Positions 14,568-23,222 of a stretch of 64,000 bases of DNA are shown here, one piece after another. Each line of letters opens with the position of its first letter. The first letter of the stretch is position 1. The DNA comes from Mycetocola manganoxydans (GTDB lineage Bacteria; Actinomycetota; Actinomycetes; Actinomycetales; Microbacteriaceae). Where the stretch lies: NCBI RefSeq assembly GCF_003667545.1, contig NZ_RCUV01000013.1, positions 1 to 64,000 on the forward strand, read 5' to 3'. The notes beneath the pieces were generated by a model that saw only the letters and a program-made list of their open reading frames with translations, made no database searches and was not told the origin of the DNA. A program made the position numbers and the translations under genes.

Positions 14568-15158
14568 TTAGCCGCGTCCCTCGTCGGCGCGGTCGAGGTC
14601 GACGATCGCGCGGGTCCAGTAAGTGATGGCTTCGTAGTCGTTGAGGGCCTGGGCGCTGGCGAGCTGCGCACGGGCGTTTGCCAATTCGGCAGTGATATCC
14701 CCGCCGAACCCGACGAATCCGCTCGAGGCGTCATTTTCGCTCGCGCCCTGGCCGATGGGTGCGACGTTCCACTTTGGGGCACCCCCGGCGCTCTCAGCGC
14801 TTCTCGCGCCCTTTCCGGTGCGCCGCACCTGGGCGGTTGCACGGCTGAGGTCGACACCGACGTTGTCTGCTTCGATGATCCGCCCGTACTGCTTGGAGCC
14901 GTCGCTCCCCCAGCTGGTGGTGCGTTCGCGGCCGACGACGATTACCGGGTCTCCCTTGTGGAGTGTTGCTGCGACGTTCTCTCCCAACTCGAACTTCGCT
15001 TCCACAAAGTGGGTGGTGGCATCCGGGTGGGCCTGCCACTTGCCTTGGCGGTAGTCGCCGGTGTTCTCGATGATTCGGAGCTTCGTGATCTGGATATTGC
15101 CGGCCTGCACTACTTCTGGGTCGGCGGCCAGATTCCCGGTGACGGTTCGTGTGGACAT
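14568..15158 (-). CDS. ssb: Single-stranded DNA-binding protein
   Basis: 196 residues. The OB-fold occupies about residues 1-108, with RTVTGNLAADPEVVQAG, TTHFVEAKFELGENVAATLHKGD, and VIVVGRERTTSW as typical segments. The C-terminal 85 residues differ from housekeeping SSB: there is no acidic DDDIPF-like tip, which normally recruits partner proteins. It is probably the SSB of a plasmid or integrated element rather than the chromosomal one, which normally sits with ribosomal protein genes. It is downstream of nrdH by 28 bases on the same strand, so the two form an operon. Confidence 0.82.
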   Translation of the reverse strand: MSTRTVTGNLAADPEVVQAGNIQITKLRIIENTGDYRQGKWQAHPDATTHFVEAKFELGENVAATLHKGDPVIVVGRERTTSWGSDGSKQYGRIIEADNVGVDLSRATAQVRRTGKGARSAESAGGAPKWNVAPIGQGASENDASSGFVGFGGDITAELANARAQLASAQALNDYEAITYWTRAIVDLDRADEGRG

Positions 15159-15186
15159 TGCTTCTTCCCTGTCTGCGGTGCTCGGT

Positions 15187-15438
15187 CTAGGTGGTTTTCA
15201 TCGCTGCGGCCAGCGCGGCGATCTTGTCTGGGCGCAACCCCGACCAGTGGTTGTGGTCATCTACGACGACGACGGGTGCCTGTGAGTACCCGAGATCCTC
15301 GGTGACGTACTCAAGTGCGCTTGGTGTTTCGTTCAGGTCGACGACCCGGTATTCGATTCCTGCGTTGTCGAGGAAACGATAGGTCCCGGTGCACTGGACG
15401 CAGTTGGGCTTGCTGTAAACCGTGACTGTTTCACTCAT
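15187..15438 (-). CDS. nrdH: NrdH-type glutaredoxin
   Basis: 83 residues, standard size. The active site is Cys13-Val-Gln-Cys16. The NrdH signature WSGLRPDKI lies near residue 65, and the cis-Pro is in YSQAPVVVV. NrdH reduces class Ib ribonucleotide reductase with electrons from thioredoxin reductase, but no nrdI, nrdE or nrdF is nearby. The pairing with ssb suggests a plasmid or phage nucleotide-metabolism function. The ribosome-binding site is GGAGGG before the ATG. Confidence 0.85.
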   Translation of the reverse strand: MSETVTVYSKPNCVQCTGTYRFLDNAGIEYRVVDLNETPSALEYVTEDLGYSQAPVVVVDDHNHWSGLRPDKIAALAAAMKTT

Positions 15439-15781
15439 GTTCCTATCCCTCCACCAACAATTTTTTTGCCCTTCTGGCGAGAGAAATCGAAAGCGACCGA
15501 GAGTGCTGGAGTGCGCCGAATCTCGGGCGAAATAAGCCCGTAGGGCGCGTCCGAGAATCTGCGAACGCAGGCACGGTGGGAGCTACGATGACCGGCCAGA
15601 AAGGTGAAAAATGAAAAGGCTCTACTGCGCCGCACTGCGGCTCGATCAGCGGCCGGCCTCCGTGCCGGTCGGCTGCGTCCCCCTCCCCCGTCGTTCCCAA
15701 CCCGCCCGGTGCTACAGAATGCCGACCGAATGAGTGAGAAGTGCCGCGGAACATGTTGCCTTTCGCTGGAGAATTACAGAG
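15439..15781. other. Intergenic boundary of the accessory region
   Basis: About 340 bases without a supportable gene. It contains the nrdH promoter region (a run of seven T at 15463) and a G/C-rich stretch with several short inverted repeats. It seems to separate the accessory genes from ordinary chromosomal genes, but I see no tRNA, integrase or direct repeat that would define an attachment site. Confidence 0.35.
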
Positions 15782-16195
15782 TTACAGACCGACAGACTTC
15801 CGTAATCCTTGGTAGTCCGCGTACGGCGGGTATGCCTCAACGGCACGTTCCCACCACACGGCCTTCTCGTCTCCGAACACTTCACGGGCCGTGTAGTCGT
15901 GCCGCTCGGTTTCATCCTGCAGCTCGACATGCGGATGAGCGAGGATGTTGAAGTACCAGACCGGATGCTTCGGTGCGCCTCCCAGCGACGCAACGATCGC
16001 GTATTCGCCGTCGTGCTCCACCCGCATGAGTGCGGTCTTGCGGAGTTTGCCGCTCTTGGCGCCGAGCGTGGTGAGGACGATGACGGGGCGGCCGTGAAGC
16101 GTCGTCGCTCGGGTGCCGCCTGATGCCTCGTATTCTTCGACCTGATTCCTGGCCCAGGTGCTCGTGCTCGGTTCGTATTCGCCGGTCAGTGGCAT
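15782..16195 (-). CDS. Deazaflavin (F420)-dependent nitroreductase family protein
   Basis: 137 residues. It fits the Ddn/F420H2-dependent reductase family: [29 protein letters not shown] carries the TKGRKSG-like cofactor site (given in parts, residues 33-60), and [17 protein letters not shown] is the second hallmark. These small split-barrel enzymes reduce quinones or xenobiotics using F420H2; the substrate is not predictable. The gene stands alone between the accessory region and a divergent monooxygenase. Confidence 0.82.
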   Translation of the reverse strand: MPLTGEYEPSTSTWARNQVEEYEASGGTRATTLHGRPVIVLTTLGAKSGKLRKTALMRVEHDGEYAIVASLGGAPKHPVWYFNILAHPHVELQDETERHDYTAREVFGDEKAVWWERAVEAYPPYADYQGLRKSVGL

Positions 16196-16290
16196 GGTTC
16201 TCTCTCCTTCCGGCGCATCCGCACCGCTCGATCAGTTTAAGTCGATCAGACTTCCTATCGCCCTTCGGCGGAGCGTGCCAGCATGGGGGT

Positions 16291-17838
16291 GTGAATGCGC
16301 CACCCGCGCGGTCGACCGACGTGCTCGTTGCAGGGGCCGGTCCGACCGGCCTCCTGCTCGCTGTCGCGCTTGCGTCGCTCGGCGTGGACGTTCTCGTGGT
16401 GGACCGCAAGCTCGGCCCGACCCGCGAGTCCCGCGCTCTCGGCATCCAGGCGCGGACCCTCGAGATTCTCGACCAGCTCGGCATCGTCGATGAGTTTCTC
16501 TCCCTCGCCACAACGGCGTCCGCCGTGAGTCCGGGGTTCGAACGCCGATCGTTCGGGACGGTGCCGATCGGCCGACTCGGCGCCGTGGTCTCGCCGTTCC
16601 CCGGCATCCATGTGCTGGAACAGTCGCGGACCGAGCGCATCCTCACCGACCGGCTGACGGCCCTTGGCGTGACCGTTCTCTGGGGTCACTCGATCACGGG
16701 CCTCGACCACAGCCGCTCGGGGATCGATGCCGTCGTCGAGGGGCCGGGGGGTCGCGAGGCAGTTCACGCCGCGTACTGTGTCGGTGCGGATGGCGCATCG
16801 TCGTTCGTACGCAAGCGGACGGGCATCCCCTTCGAGGGAATCACCAACGAGCACATCTTCTATGTGGCGGATGCACACGGCGTGAGCGGGCTCCCCGCCG
16901 ACCGCATCAACGTCCGTCTCGGCACGGAGGACTTCCTCGTCACCTTCCCGATGGGCCCTGGCGGGCATGTTCGCGTGCTCGGGACGATCCGGTTGACCGG
17001 ATCACAGGAAGCGGTGACCGAGCCGGAGGCCCGCGCGAGACTCGCTGCCGTTTTCGGGGTGGAATACGACTCGACGTCGTGGTTCTCGACCTACCGGATC
17101 TCGCATCGGGTGGCCGCAACGTTCCGTGAAGGCAGGGTGTTCCTCGCCGGCGATGCCGGGCACGTACACTCGCCGGTCGGAGCGCAGGGAATGAACACCG
17201 GACTTCAAGACGCCCACAACCTCGCGCTCAAGCTGGCAAACGTGCTGCGGCACGACTACCCGCCCGCAACCCTGAACCAGTACGACGCTGAGAGGCGACC
17301 GGTCGCGCTGCGCCTCACGTCGACGACGGACCGGGCATTCGGCGCAGTCACGAGCAGTGCTCGGAGGGCAGTGTTCATTCGCCGCCGCCTCCTGCCGCTC
17401 GTCCTCCCGGTCGCCGTGCGGCTGCTGCCGCGGCTGCCTGGAGCGCCGCGACTTTTCGAGTATGTCTCGCAGGTCCGGATTCACTACTGGATGAGCGAGG
17501 AAGCTCGGCGGACCGGACGGCGGGGCTCCGTGGTCGGCAGGCGCCTGCCGTGGACGGGGACGAACTTCGACGTGCTTCGAAGCCTCGAGTGGCAGGTTCA
17601 CGTGTACGGTCCTGTCGCCGCGCGAGACGCCATCCGGGTTCGCAGTTTCGTGTCGCTGCCGGTGCACCAGTTCGAGAGCACGGGGAACACCCGGCTCGTC
17701 CCGGGATGGTTCTATCTCATTCGGCCGGACGGCTTCGTCGCGGCGGAGGCCGCGGGCGGGGCAGCGGCCCGGAAGTTCCGCCGCGCGCTCGACGCGGCCG
17801 GGGTACCGCGACGACCCACCGAGAGAGTTCCCGGATGA
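16291..17838 (+). CDS. FAD-dependent aromatic-type monooxygenase
   Basis: 515 residues from GTG 16291 (GGGGG upstream). It belongs to the PheA/TfdB/p-hydroxybenzoate hydroxylase class. The dinucleotide-binding GAGPTGLLLA is near residue 14, the CVGADGASSFVRK (DG) motif near 170, and RVFLAGDAGHVHSPVGAQG (GD motif) near 285-303. A C-terminal thioredoxin-like domain follows. Such enzymes hydroxylate phenols, polyketides or antibiotics with NAD(P)H and O2; the substrate is unknown. Its stop overlaps the start of the acetyltransferase gene (ATGA), so the two form an operon. Confidence 0.85.
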   Translation: MNAPPARSTDVLVAGAGPTGLLLAVALASLGVDVLVVDRKLGPTRESRALGIQARTLEILDQLGIVDEFLSLATTASAVSPGFERRSFGTVPIGRLGAVVSPFPGIHVLEQSRTERILTDRLTALGVTVLWGHSITGLDHSRSGIDAVVEGPGGREAVHAAYCVGADGASSFVRKRTGIPFEGITNEHIFYVADAHGVSGLPADRINVRLGTEDFLVTFPMGPGGHVRVLGTIRLTGSQEAVTEPEARARLAAVFGVEYDSTSWFSTYRISHRVAATFREGRVFLAGDAGHVHSPVGAQGMNTGLQDAHNLALKLANVLRHDYPPATLNQYDAERRPVALRLTSTTDRAFGAVTSSARRAVFIRRRLLPLVLPVAVRLLPRLPGAPRLFEYVSQVRIHYWMSEEARRTGRRGSVVGRRLPWTGTNFDVLRSLEWQVHVYGPVAARDAIRVRSFVSLPVHQFESTGNTRLVPGWFYLIRPDGFVAAEAAGGAAARKFRRALDAAGVPRRPTERVPG

Positions 17839-18344
17839 GCGGCGTGACGATTCTCTCTCCCACCGAAGATGACTGGCACCGGGTCCGGGATCTCCGGCTC
17901 GAAATGCTCCGTGACACCCCGATCGCCTTCATGGAGACCGTCGAAGCCGCTGAACAACTGACCGAAGAGACCTGGCGGATGCGAGCCAACCGCGGCTCAA
18001 CACCAGAGAGTATTCAGTTGGTCGCCGTCGATTCGTCCGGTGCGTGGGTGGGCACCATGAGCGGGTTCGTCGATCGCATCGATGTCGGCGGCCCGCTACT
18101 CGTCGGGGTCTTCGTCTCGCCCGGCTCCCGCGGCAGGGAGGCAGGCGTGACGGATGCTCTCCTCGACGCGATCGAGGACTGGGCACGCGGGCAGGCGGAC
18201 AGCCTCACCCTCCAGGTGCACGAGGACAACTCGCGCGCGATCGCGTACTACCGACGCCGCGGATACGAGCTGACCGGGCACGCGATTCCGTACAACCTCG
18301 ACCCGACACGGAACGAACTGGAGATGCGCCGCCTGCTGCGCTGA
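17835..18344 (+). CDS. GNAT family N-acetyltransferase
   Basis: 169 residues. The acetyl-CoA loop region is VFVSPGSRGREAGVTDALLDAI (given as landmarks near 95-116), with the canonical Q/R-x-x-G-x-G/A partly altered to SRGREAG. VHEDNSRAIAYYRRRGYEL near residue 137 is the characteristic C-terminal half. The substrate is unknown. ATG 17835 overlaps the monooxygenase stop by four bases, implying joint expression and possibly a shared detoxification pathway. Confidence 0.82.
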   Translation: MSGVTILSPTEDDWHRVRDLRLEMLRDTPIAFMETVEAAEQLTEETWRMRANRGSTPESIQLVAVDSSGAWVGTMSGFVDRIDVGGPLLVGVFVSPGSRGREAGVTDALLDAIEDWARGQADSLTLQVHEDNSRAIAYYRRRGYELTGHAIPYNLDPTRNELEMRRLLR

Positions 18345-18350
18345 CCGCTG

Positions 18351-18665
18351 TCAGAGCGGACGGTCGCCCTGGCGCGGATCGGTTCCGGGATCCCCATCGG
18401 TGTCGGTGCTGGACGCTACGCCGTCACGCTCGTCCAGTTCCGCCTGCAACCGATCACGAATCTCGGCGCGATGATTGACGCGACGAATCCGGCGCTGCAT
18501 GTCGAACACGATGAGGAACACGGCCACCGCGATGAGCGCGATGATGAAGAAGCCAGCAGGACCGGGGGTCACGTCGTTGGGGTCGATCTGAAGTGACGGT
18601 GTCGGTGACGGTGTCGTCGCCAGCCGCCACGCGGCATCCGTCACGGTGTTCCAGCTGGCGCTCAT
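18351..18665 (-). CDS. Small single-pass membrane protein
   Basis: 104 residues. One transmembrane helix at about 38-54 (FFIIALIAVAVFLIVFD), followed by a basic and then acidic cytoplasmic tail with MQRRIRRVNHRAEIRDRL. Function unknown. Its start overlaps the mca stop (ATGA), so it is co-translated with mca; the same arrangement is common in Micrococcales, which suggests a link to thiol metabolism that has not been shown. Confidence 0.75.
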   Translation of the reverse strand: MSASWNTVTDAAWRLATTPSPTPSLQIDPNDVTPGPAGFFIIALIAVAVFLIVFDMQRRIRRVNHRAEIRDRLQAELDERDGVASSTDTDGDPGTDPRQGDRPL

Positions 18666-19528
18666 TCGGTGTCCTCGATTCCGGCGAACAAGTCGCTCTC
18701 GTTAGCGATGGGGGGCACGATGCTGCGCGCCCGTTCGAAGTCCTCGTACGGCCATGCGGCTCGCTGCAGGTCGTTGGACCAGAAGAAGAAACTGGAGTCG
18801 GCGGCCACCTGGCTGGCGTGCGCGCGCAGTGCTGCGTCGCGCACCTCGAAGAAGTCCCCGGCGGGTACATGAGTGGTCGAGCGATTGGGACGCTCCTTCA
18901 TCCAGGAGAGCATCTCCGACATCTGTTCCACGAGCGGAGAATCCGGCTCCTGCTTGAGCAGCTGGTCGAAGTTGGCCTGCATGCGTTCCGCGTTGAAGAT
19001 GTGGTCGTAGTACAACTTCGACACCTGCCAGGCCGGACCGGCGTCCGGGTAGGCGGATGCATCGGCGGCGGCTTCGAAGGCGGCAACGGAAACCTCATGG
19101 CATCGCACATGGTCGGGGTGCGGATACCCGCCGTTTTCGTCATAGGTGACCATGACCTGCGGCTTGTACTCGCGGATGATCCGGACGAGGGGTTCCGCAG
19201 AAACGGCGACGGGAATCGCGGCGAAACTATTCAGCGGGAGACTGCCGTCTTCCCGGCGCATTCCGGAATCGGTATATCCCAGCCAGCGGTGCTGGATGTC
19301 CATGATGCGGGCGGCCTCGGCCATCTCGCGGCGACGCAGGCCGGCGAGGTCCCGCTCCCCCATCGCCGTGGCTTCGAGTTCGGGATTGAGGATGTCGCCA
19401 CGTTCGCCGCCTGTACAGCTGACGACCATCACCTCGACGCCGCGCGAGCGGTAGTAGGCGTTCGTCGCTGCACCTTTGCTGGACTCGTCGTCCGGGTGCG
19501 CGTGGACCGAGAGCATGCGGAGGGTCAC
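18662..19528 (-). CDS. mca: Mycothiol S-conjugate amidase
   Basis: 288 residues from GTG 19528, the exact length of the mycobacterial enzyme; the frame extends upstream but without coding character. The zinc-site motif AHPDDESSKGA (His11, Asp14) opens the protein and the second motif YPHPDHVRCHEV lies near residue 139. Mca cleaves mycothiol conjugates of electrophiles to a mercapturic acid and glucosaminyl-inositol, detoxifying the cell. MshB is the close paralogue; the length and the next-door DUF4307 and greA genes favour Mca. It confirms an actinobacterial, mycothiol-using host. Confidence 0.9.
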   Translation of the reverse strand: MTLRMLSVHAHPDDESSKGAATNAYYRSRGVEVMVVSCTGGERGDILNPELEATAMGERDLAGLRRREMAEAARIMDIQHRWLGYTDSGMRREDGSLPLNSFAAIPVAVSAEPLVRIIREYKPQVMVTYDENGGYPHPDHVRCHEVSVAAFEAAADASAYPDAGPAWQVSKLYYDHIFNAERMQANFDQLLKQEPDSPLVEQMSEMLSWMKERPNRSTTHVPAGDFFEVRDAALRAHASQVAADSSFFFWSNDLQRAAWPYEDFERARSIVPPIANESDLFAGIEDTE

Positions 19529-19614
19529 GGTGATCTGGTCTTCCGGTGAGAGAGCGGAGGCTGGGAAGCGATTAGCCTTATCTGTACAGACTAACGTTCG
19601 CAGGATGAGGGTTG

Positions 19615-20034
19615 ATGGTTTCGAACACGGGGCACGACACATCCGTTCTTGACGAACGATACGGGCGGTCGTCGGACGCCAGGAAGAAGCAGCGCCGCGT
19701 GGCCTGGATCGTCGGGGGCATCTTCGCGGCGATCTTCTGCGCCTGGGTGGTGTGGGCGGCGCTCGACGCGGTCGGACCGGCCGCGCTCGACGTCCGCGAT
19801 ACCGCGCACGTTGTCGTCGACGACCGCACGGTCGAGGTGACCTTCGAGCTGTCCGTCGAGCCCGGAACGACGAGCTACTGTGCGGTCCAGGCTCTCAATG
19901 ACACCTTCGCGATCGTGGGGTGGAAAGTCGTCGAGATTCCGGGATCGGATCAGCGAACGCGCACCTTCACCGAGACCCTCACGACGACGGAACTCGCCTC
20001 GACGGGTTTGATTTATCGCTGCTGGTTGGCATAA
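19615..20034 (+). CDS. DUF4307 family membrane protein
   Basis: 139 residues from ATG 19615, with AGGATGAGGG upstream. A transmembrane helix lies at about 30-50 (AWIVGGIFAAIFCAWVVWAA), then an exported beta-rich domain with VEVTFELSVEPG and a single pair of cysteines (SYCAVQAL, YRCWLA) that may form a disulfide. Family function is unknown. It is divergent from mca and followed by greA, the standard actinobacterial order. Confidence 0.85.
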   Translation: MVSNTGHDTSVLDERYGRSSDARKKQRRVAWIVGGIFAAIFCAWVVWAALDAVGPAALDVRDTAHVVVDDRTVEVTFELSVEPGTTSYCAVQALNDTFAIVGWKVVEIPGSDQRTRTFTETLTTTELASTGLIYRCWLA

Positions 20035-20070
20035 GCTCCTCTGATACCCGAACGCCGGGTCGCTTTGATA

Positions 20071-20095
20071 CGCCCTGACGCACCTCGTCAGGGCG
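20071..20095 (+). terminator. Hairpin between DUF4307 and greA
   Basis: A 10-bp stem, CGCCCTGACG paired with CGTCAGGGCG around CACCT, is followed by TCCGTTTA. It lies between the DUF4307 stop and the greA ribosome-binding site AAGGAG. It can act as a weak terminator of DUF4307 transcripts or as a leader element for greA. Confidence 0.6.
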
Positions 20096-20118
20096 TCCGT
20101 TTATGTAAGGAGTTCGCC

Positions 20119-20610
20119 ATGGCTGTTGACACTCAGGTCACGTTCCTGACCCAGGATGCTTATGACAGACTCGCCGGCGAACTTGAGATGTTGTCCACAG
20201 TCGGGCGCGAGGAGATCGCGAAGAAGATCGAGTCGGCTCGCGAAGAGGGCGACCTCAAGGAGAACGGCGGATACCACGCTGCGAAGGACGAGCAGGGTAA
20301 GCAGGAGGCACGCATCCGCACGCTGACCCAGCTTCTCCGGGATGCCACCGTCGGTGTCGCCCCCGAAAGCCACGGGGTCGTCGAGTCCGGCACCGTCATC
20401 ACCGCGACCGTCGCCGGAGGCGAAGAGGTCTTCCTGCTCGGTAACCGGGAGATCGCCTCCAACTCCGACCTCGACGTGTACAGCGAGCAGAGCCCGCTCG
20501 GTGCAGCGATCCTCGGCCTCAAGGTTGGCGCGAGCACGAAGTACACCGCTCCGAACGGCAAGGAGATCACGGTGAAGATCACGAAGGTCGAGACCTACAC
20601 CGGTCAGTAG
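20119..20610 (+). CDS. greA: Transcription elongation factor GreA
   Basis: 163 residues from ATG 20119 with AAGGAG seven bases upstream. The N-terminal coiled coil (about 12-78) includes the conserved acidic tip, SAREEGDLKENGGYHAAKDE, which reaches into the RNA polymerase secondary channel to stimulate transcript cleavage. The C-terminal FKBP-like domain contains SPLGAAILGLKVG. All expected features are present, and an intrinsic terminator follows. Confidence 0.95.
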   Translation: MAVDTQVTFLTQDAYDRLAGELEMLSTVGREEIAKKIESAREEGDLKENGGYHAAKDEQGKQEARIRTLTQLLRDATVGVAPESHGVVESGTVITATVAGGEEVFLLGNREIASNSDLDVYSEQSPLGAAILGLKVGASTKYTAPNGKEITVKITKVETYTGQ

Positions 20611-20625
20611 ACCTCGGCAGCGAAG

Positions 20626-20659
20626 AACGGCCCGGTGAGTTTCTCGCCGGGCCGTTTTT
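20626..20659 (+). terminator. greA intrinsic terminator
   Basis: A 10-bp stem, AACGGCCCGG paired with CCGGGCCGTT, around an 11-base loop and followed by TTTTA. It lies 16 bases past the greA stop and 10 bases before the convergent ilvA stop, so it may serve both strands. Confidence 0.88.
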
Positions 20660-20668
20660 ACGAGACGC

Positions 20669-21910
20669 TCAGTCCTCGACGATGCGGGGATCGTATCCCG
20701 CCGCACGAAGAGTCTCCACGACGAGGTCGCGGTGCTCAGGCCCTCGTGTCTCGACGCTGAGTTCGAGTTCCACTTCTCCGATCTTGAGGCCGTGGCCGTG
20801 ACGGGTGTGGAGTACCTCGATGACGTTGGCGTTGGCCTGGGCGACGAGTTCTGCCGTGCGGGCCAGTTGTCCGGGACGGTCAGGCAGCGGGATACGGAGG
20901 GTGAGGTAGCGGTCGGATGCCGCGAGGCCGTGGCTGATCACGCGCTGCATCAGGAGTGGATCGATGTTGCCGCCGGAGAGGATGACCACCGTCGGGCCGC
21001 TCGGCTCGATTTCGCCAGCGAGGATCGCCGCGACGCCGACGGCGCCGGCCGGTTCGACAACGAGCTTCGCCCGTTCGAGCAGGACCAGCAGAGCCTTGGC
21101 GATGTCGTCCTCGGACACCGTGACGACGTCGTCGACGACGTCCCGGATGATTTCGAAGTTCAGGGTGCCGGGTTTGCCGACGGCTATTCCATCAGCGATG
21201 GTTGCCTGCACGGGAACCTCGGTCGCGATACCTGAGGCGAGCGAAGCCGGGTAGGCAGCGGCGTTCGCGGCCTGGACGCCGATCACCCGGATGGTGCGCC
21301 CAGCCGCGGCTGCACGCAGTTTCATGGCCGAAGCGACCCCGGCGATGAGGCCGCCACCGCCGATGGGAACGATGACCGTCTCAACGTCGGGAACGGCATC
21401 CCAGATCTCGAGTCCGAGGGTGCCCTGACCGACGATGACGTCTTCGTGATCGAACGGCGGAATGAAGATCGCACCCGTTTCTTCGGCGTACGCTGCGGCG
21501 GCAAGGAGCGGTTCGGCGACGGTGTGGCCGCGGAGCACCACCTGCGCGCCGTATGCCTTGGTCGCCTGCAGCTTGGGCAGGGGAACTCCGATGGGCATGA
21601 AGATCGTCGACGCGATCCCGAGTTCCCGTGCAGCGAAGGCCACTCCCTGTGCGTGGTTTCCTGCTGATGCGGCGACAACACCGCGCGCCCGTTCGGCGTC
21701 GGTGAGCTGAGCCATGCGGTTATACGCGCCGCGAATCTTGTATGACCCCGTCCGTTGCAGGTTCTCGCACTTGAGATAGACATCGGCGCCGAGGAGTTCT
21801 GCCAGGTAACGTGAGCTCTCGGTCGGGGTCTCCTGGGCGACTCGCGACACGACGGTCCGCGCCGTCTCGAACTGTTCCAGGGTGGGGCCCGAGGGCGCGG
21901 CATCAGTCAT
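20669..21910 (-). CDS. ilvA: Threonine ammonia-lyase with C-terminal ACT domain
   Basis: 413 residues from ATG 21910. A fold type II PLP enzyme: the PLP lysine is Lys58 in GSYKIRG, and the phosphate-binding glycine loop is GGGGLIAG near residue 185. The last 75 residues form one ACT domain (LTLRIPLPDRPGQLARTAEL), unlike the two ACT-like domains of E. coli IlvA; single-ACT versions are usual in Actinobacteria. It deaminates threonine to 2-oxobutanoate for isoleucine synthesis. It overlaps the upstream transporter gene by 8 bases. Confidence 0.9.
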   Translation of the reverse strand: MTDAAPSGPTLEQFETARTVVSRVAQETPTESSRYLAELLGADVYLKCENLQRTGSYKIRGAYNRMAQLTDAERARGVVAASAGNHAQGVAFAARELGIASTIFMPIGVPLPKLQATKAYGAQVVLRGHTVAEPLLAAAAYAEETGAIFIPPFDHEDVIVGQGTLGLEIWDAVPDVETVIVPIGGGGLIAGVASAMKLRAAAAGRTIRVIGVQAANAAAYPASLASGIATEVPVQATIADGIAVGKPGTLNFEIIRDVVDDVVTVSEDDIAKALLVLLERAKLVVEPAGAVGVAAILAGEIEPSGPTVVILSGGNIDPLLMQRVISHGLAASDRYLTLRIPLPDRPGQLARTAELVAQANANVIEVLHTRHGHGLKIGEVELELSVETRGPEHRDLVVETLRAAGYDPRIVED

Positions 21911-23171
21911 TCGGTGTTCCCTTAGGGTTGGGGCTCGGCACCGCGGGCGCTGCTCCCGCGGCCTTCCGGGTGTATCGGGCACTCGGAACTGTTCGCCAGA
22001 TCACGTCTCCGATCGCGAGCGGCGATGGTGGTGTGACAGCGCGCCAGGCGCCGGACGAGATGTAGCGGAACATCACATTGATGACAGCGGCCACCGGTAC
22101 AGCGAACAATGCTCCGGGGATGCCGGCGACGAGCGTTCCGGCGGCGACGACGAGAACGACGGCGAGAGGGTGCACCTTGACGGCGGCACCCATGAGCAGG
22201 GGCTGCAGCACATGACCCTCGAGTTGCTGGACGAGGAGGACGACGCCGAGCATCAGGAGGGCGACAACCCATCCGTTGTAGACGAGCGCGATGAACACCG
22301 CAACGATCCCGGTGACCACGGCACCGACGATCGGCACGAACGCGCCGAGGAACACGAAGACACCGATGGGAATGGCGAGCGGGACTCCGAGGAGGAACGC
22401 ACCCAGTCCGATGCCGACGGCATCGATCGACGCGACGAGGATCTGCGTGCGCGCATAGTTCGTCAGAGTGAACCAGCCCGCCTGTCCCGCTCCGTCGATC
22501 GCGGGCTGGGCCTTCTTCGGCATGAGGCGCACGAGCCAGGCCCAGATCCCGCGTCCATCGATGAGGACGAAGAGGAGGCAGAACAGCGCGAGGAACAATC
22601 CCGTTGCGACGTGTCCCAGCGTTGACCCGAGAGAGAGTGCCCCGCTGAGCAGTGCCTGCCCGTCATTCTGGACCGCGGAGACGGCATCCGCTATGAAGTC
22701 GTTGATCTGGGTTTCGGTGAGGTGAAGGGGTGACTCCAGCAGGGCAGTCTTCAGCTCTTCGAAGGAGGAGACGGTGCGGGCGCGAACCTCGGTGAAATCG
22801 CTTGTGATCTGCCAGATCGCGAGCCACAGCAGTCCACCGACGATCGCGACGGTTCCGAGGATGCCCGTGGCGATCGCCAGCCCCCGTGGCCAGCGGTGCT
22901 TGGTGAGGAAAGAGATGAACGGGGTGAGGAGCGCTGACACCAGCACCCCGATGAACAGCGGGATGACGATGAGCCGCAGTTGGACGATGAGGAAAATGAC
23001 CGCTGTGAGCGCTGCACCGATGACGAGGAGACGCCACGACCACGCCCCGGCAATACGGAGCGCTCTCGGGACATCGTCGGAAATCTGTTCCGAACTCACA
23101 TGGTCCGGCGCGCTGGACTCCGCTGAGCGGAACACCCGGCCGAACCACGTTTTCTCAGTCGATTTCGCCAC
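21903..23171 (-). CDS. AI-2E family transporter (PerM-like)
   Basis: 422 residues with the typical pattern: two or three N-terminal transmembrane helices (about 45-115), a soluble middle (120-195), and four or five C-terminal helices ending near 375. The signature region LLVQQLEGHVLQPLLMGAAVKVHPL lies near residue 325 in split form (QQLEGHVLQP, then VHPLAVVL). Members export small molecules or ions; named substrates include autoinducer-2 and sodium, but this one is not predictable. It overlaps ilvA, so the two are co-transcribed. Confidence 0.88.
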   Translation of the reverse strand: MAKSTEKTWFGRVFRSAESSAPDHVSSEQISDDVPRALRIAGAWSWRLLVIGAALTAVIFLIVQLRLIVIPLFIGVLVSALLTPFISFLTKHRWPRGLAIATGILGTVAIVGGLLWLAIWQITSDFTEVRARTVSSFEELKTALLESPLHLTETQINDFIADAVSAVQNDGQALLSGALSLGSTLGHVATGLFLALFCLLFVLIDGRGIWAWLVRLMPKKAQPAIDGAGQAGWFTLTNYARTQILVASIDAVGIGLGAFLLGVPLAIPIGVFVFLGAFVPIVGAVVTGIVAVFIALVYNGWVVALLMLGVVLLVQQLEGHVLQPLLMGAAVKVHPLAVVLVVAAGTLVAGIPGALFAVPVAAVINVMFRYISSGAWRAVTPPSPLAIGDVIWRTVPSARYTRKAAGAAPAVPSPNPKGTPND

Positions 23172-23222
23172 CGGAACAGTCTATGCCGCGAGTGTCGGCC
23201 CCTCGCGCTAACGTCTGTCGGT

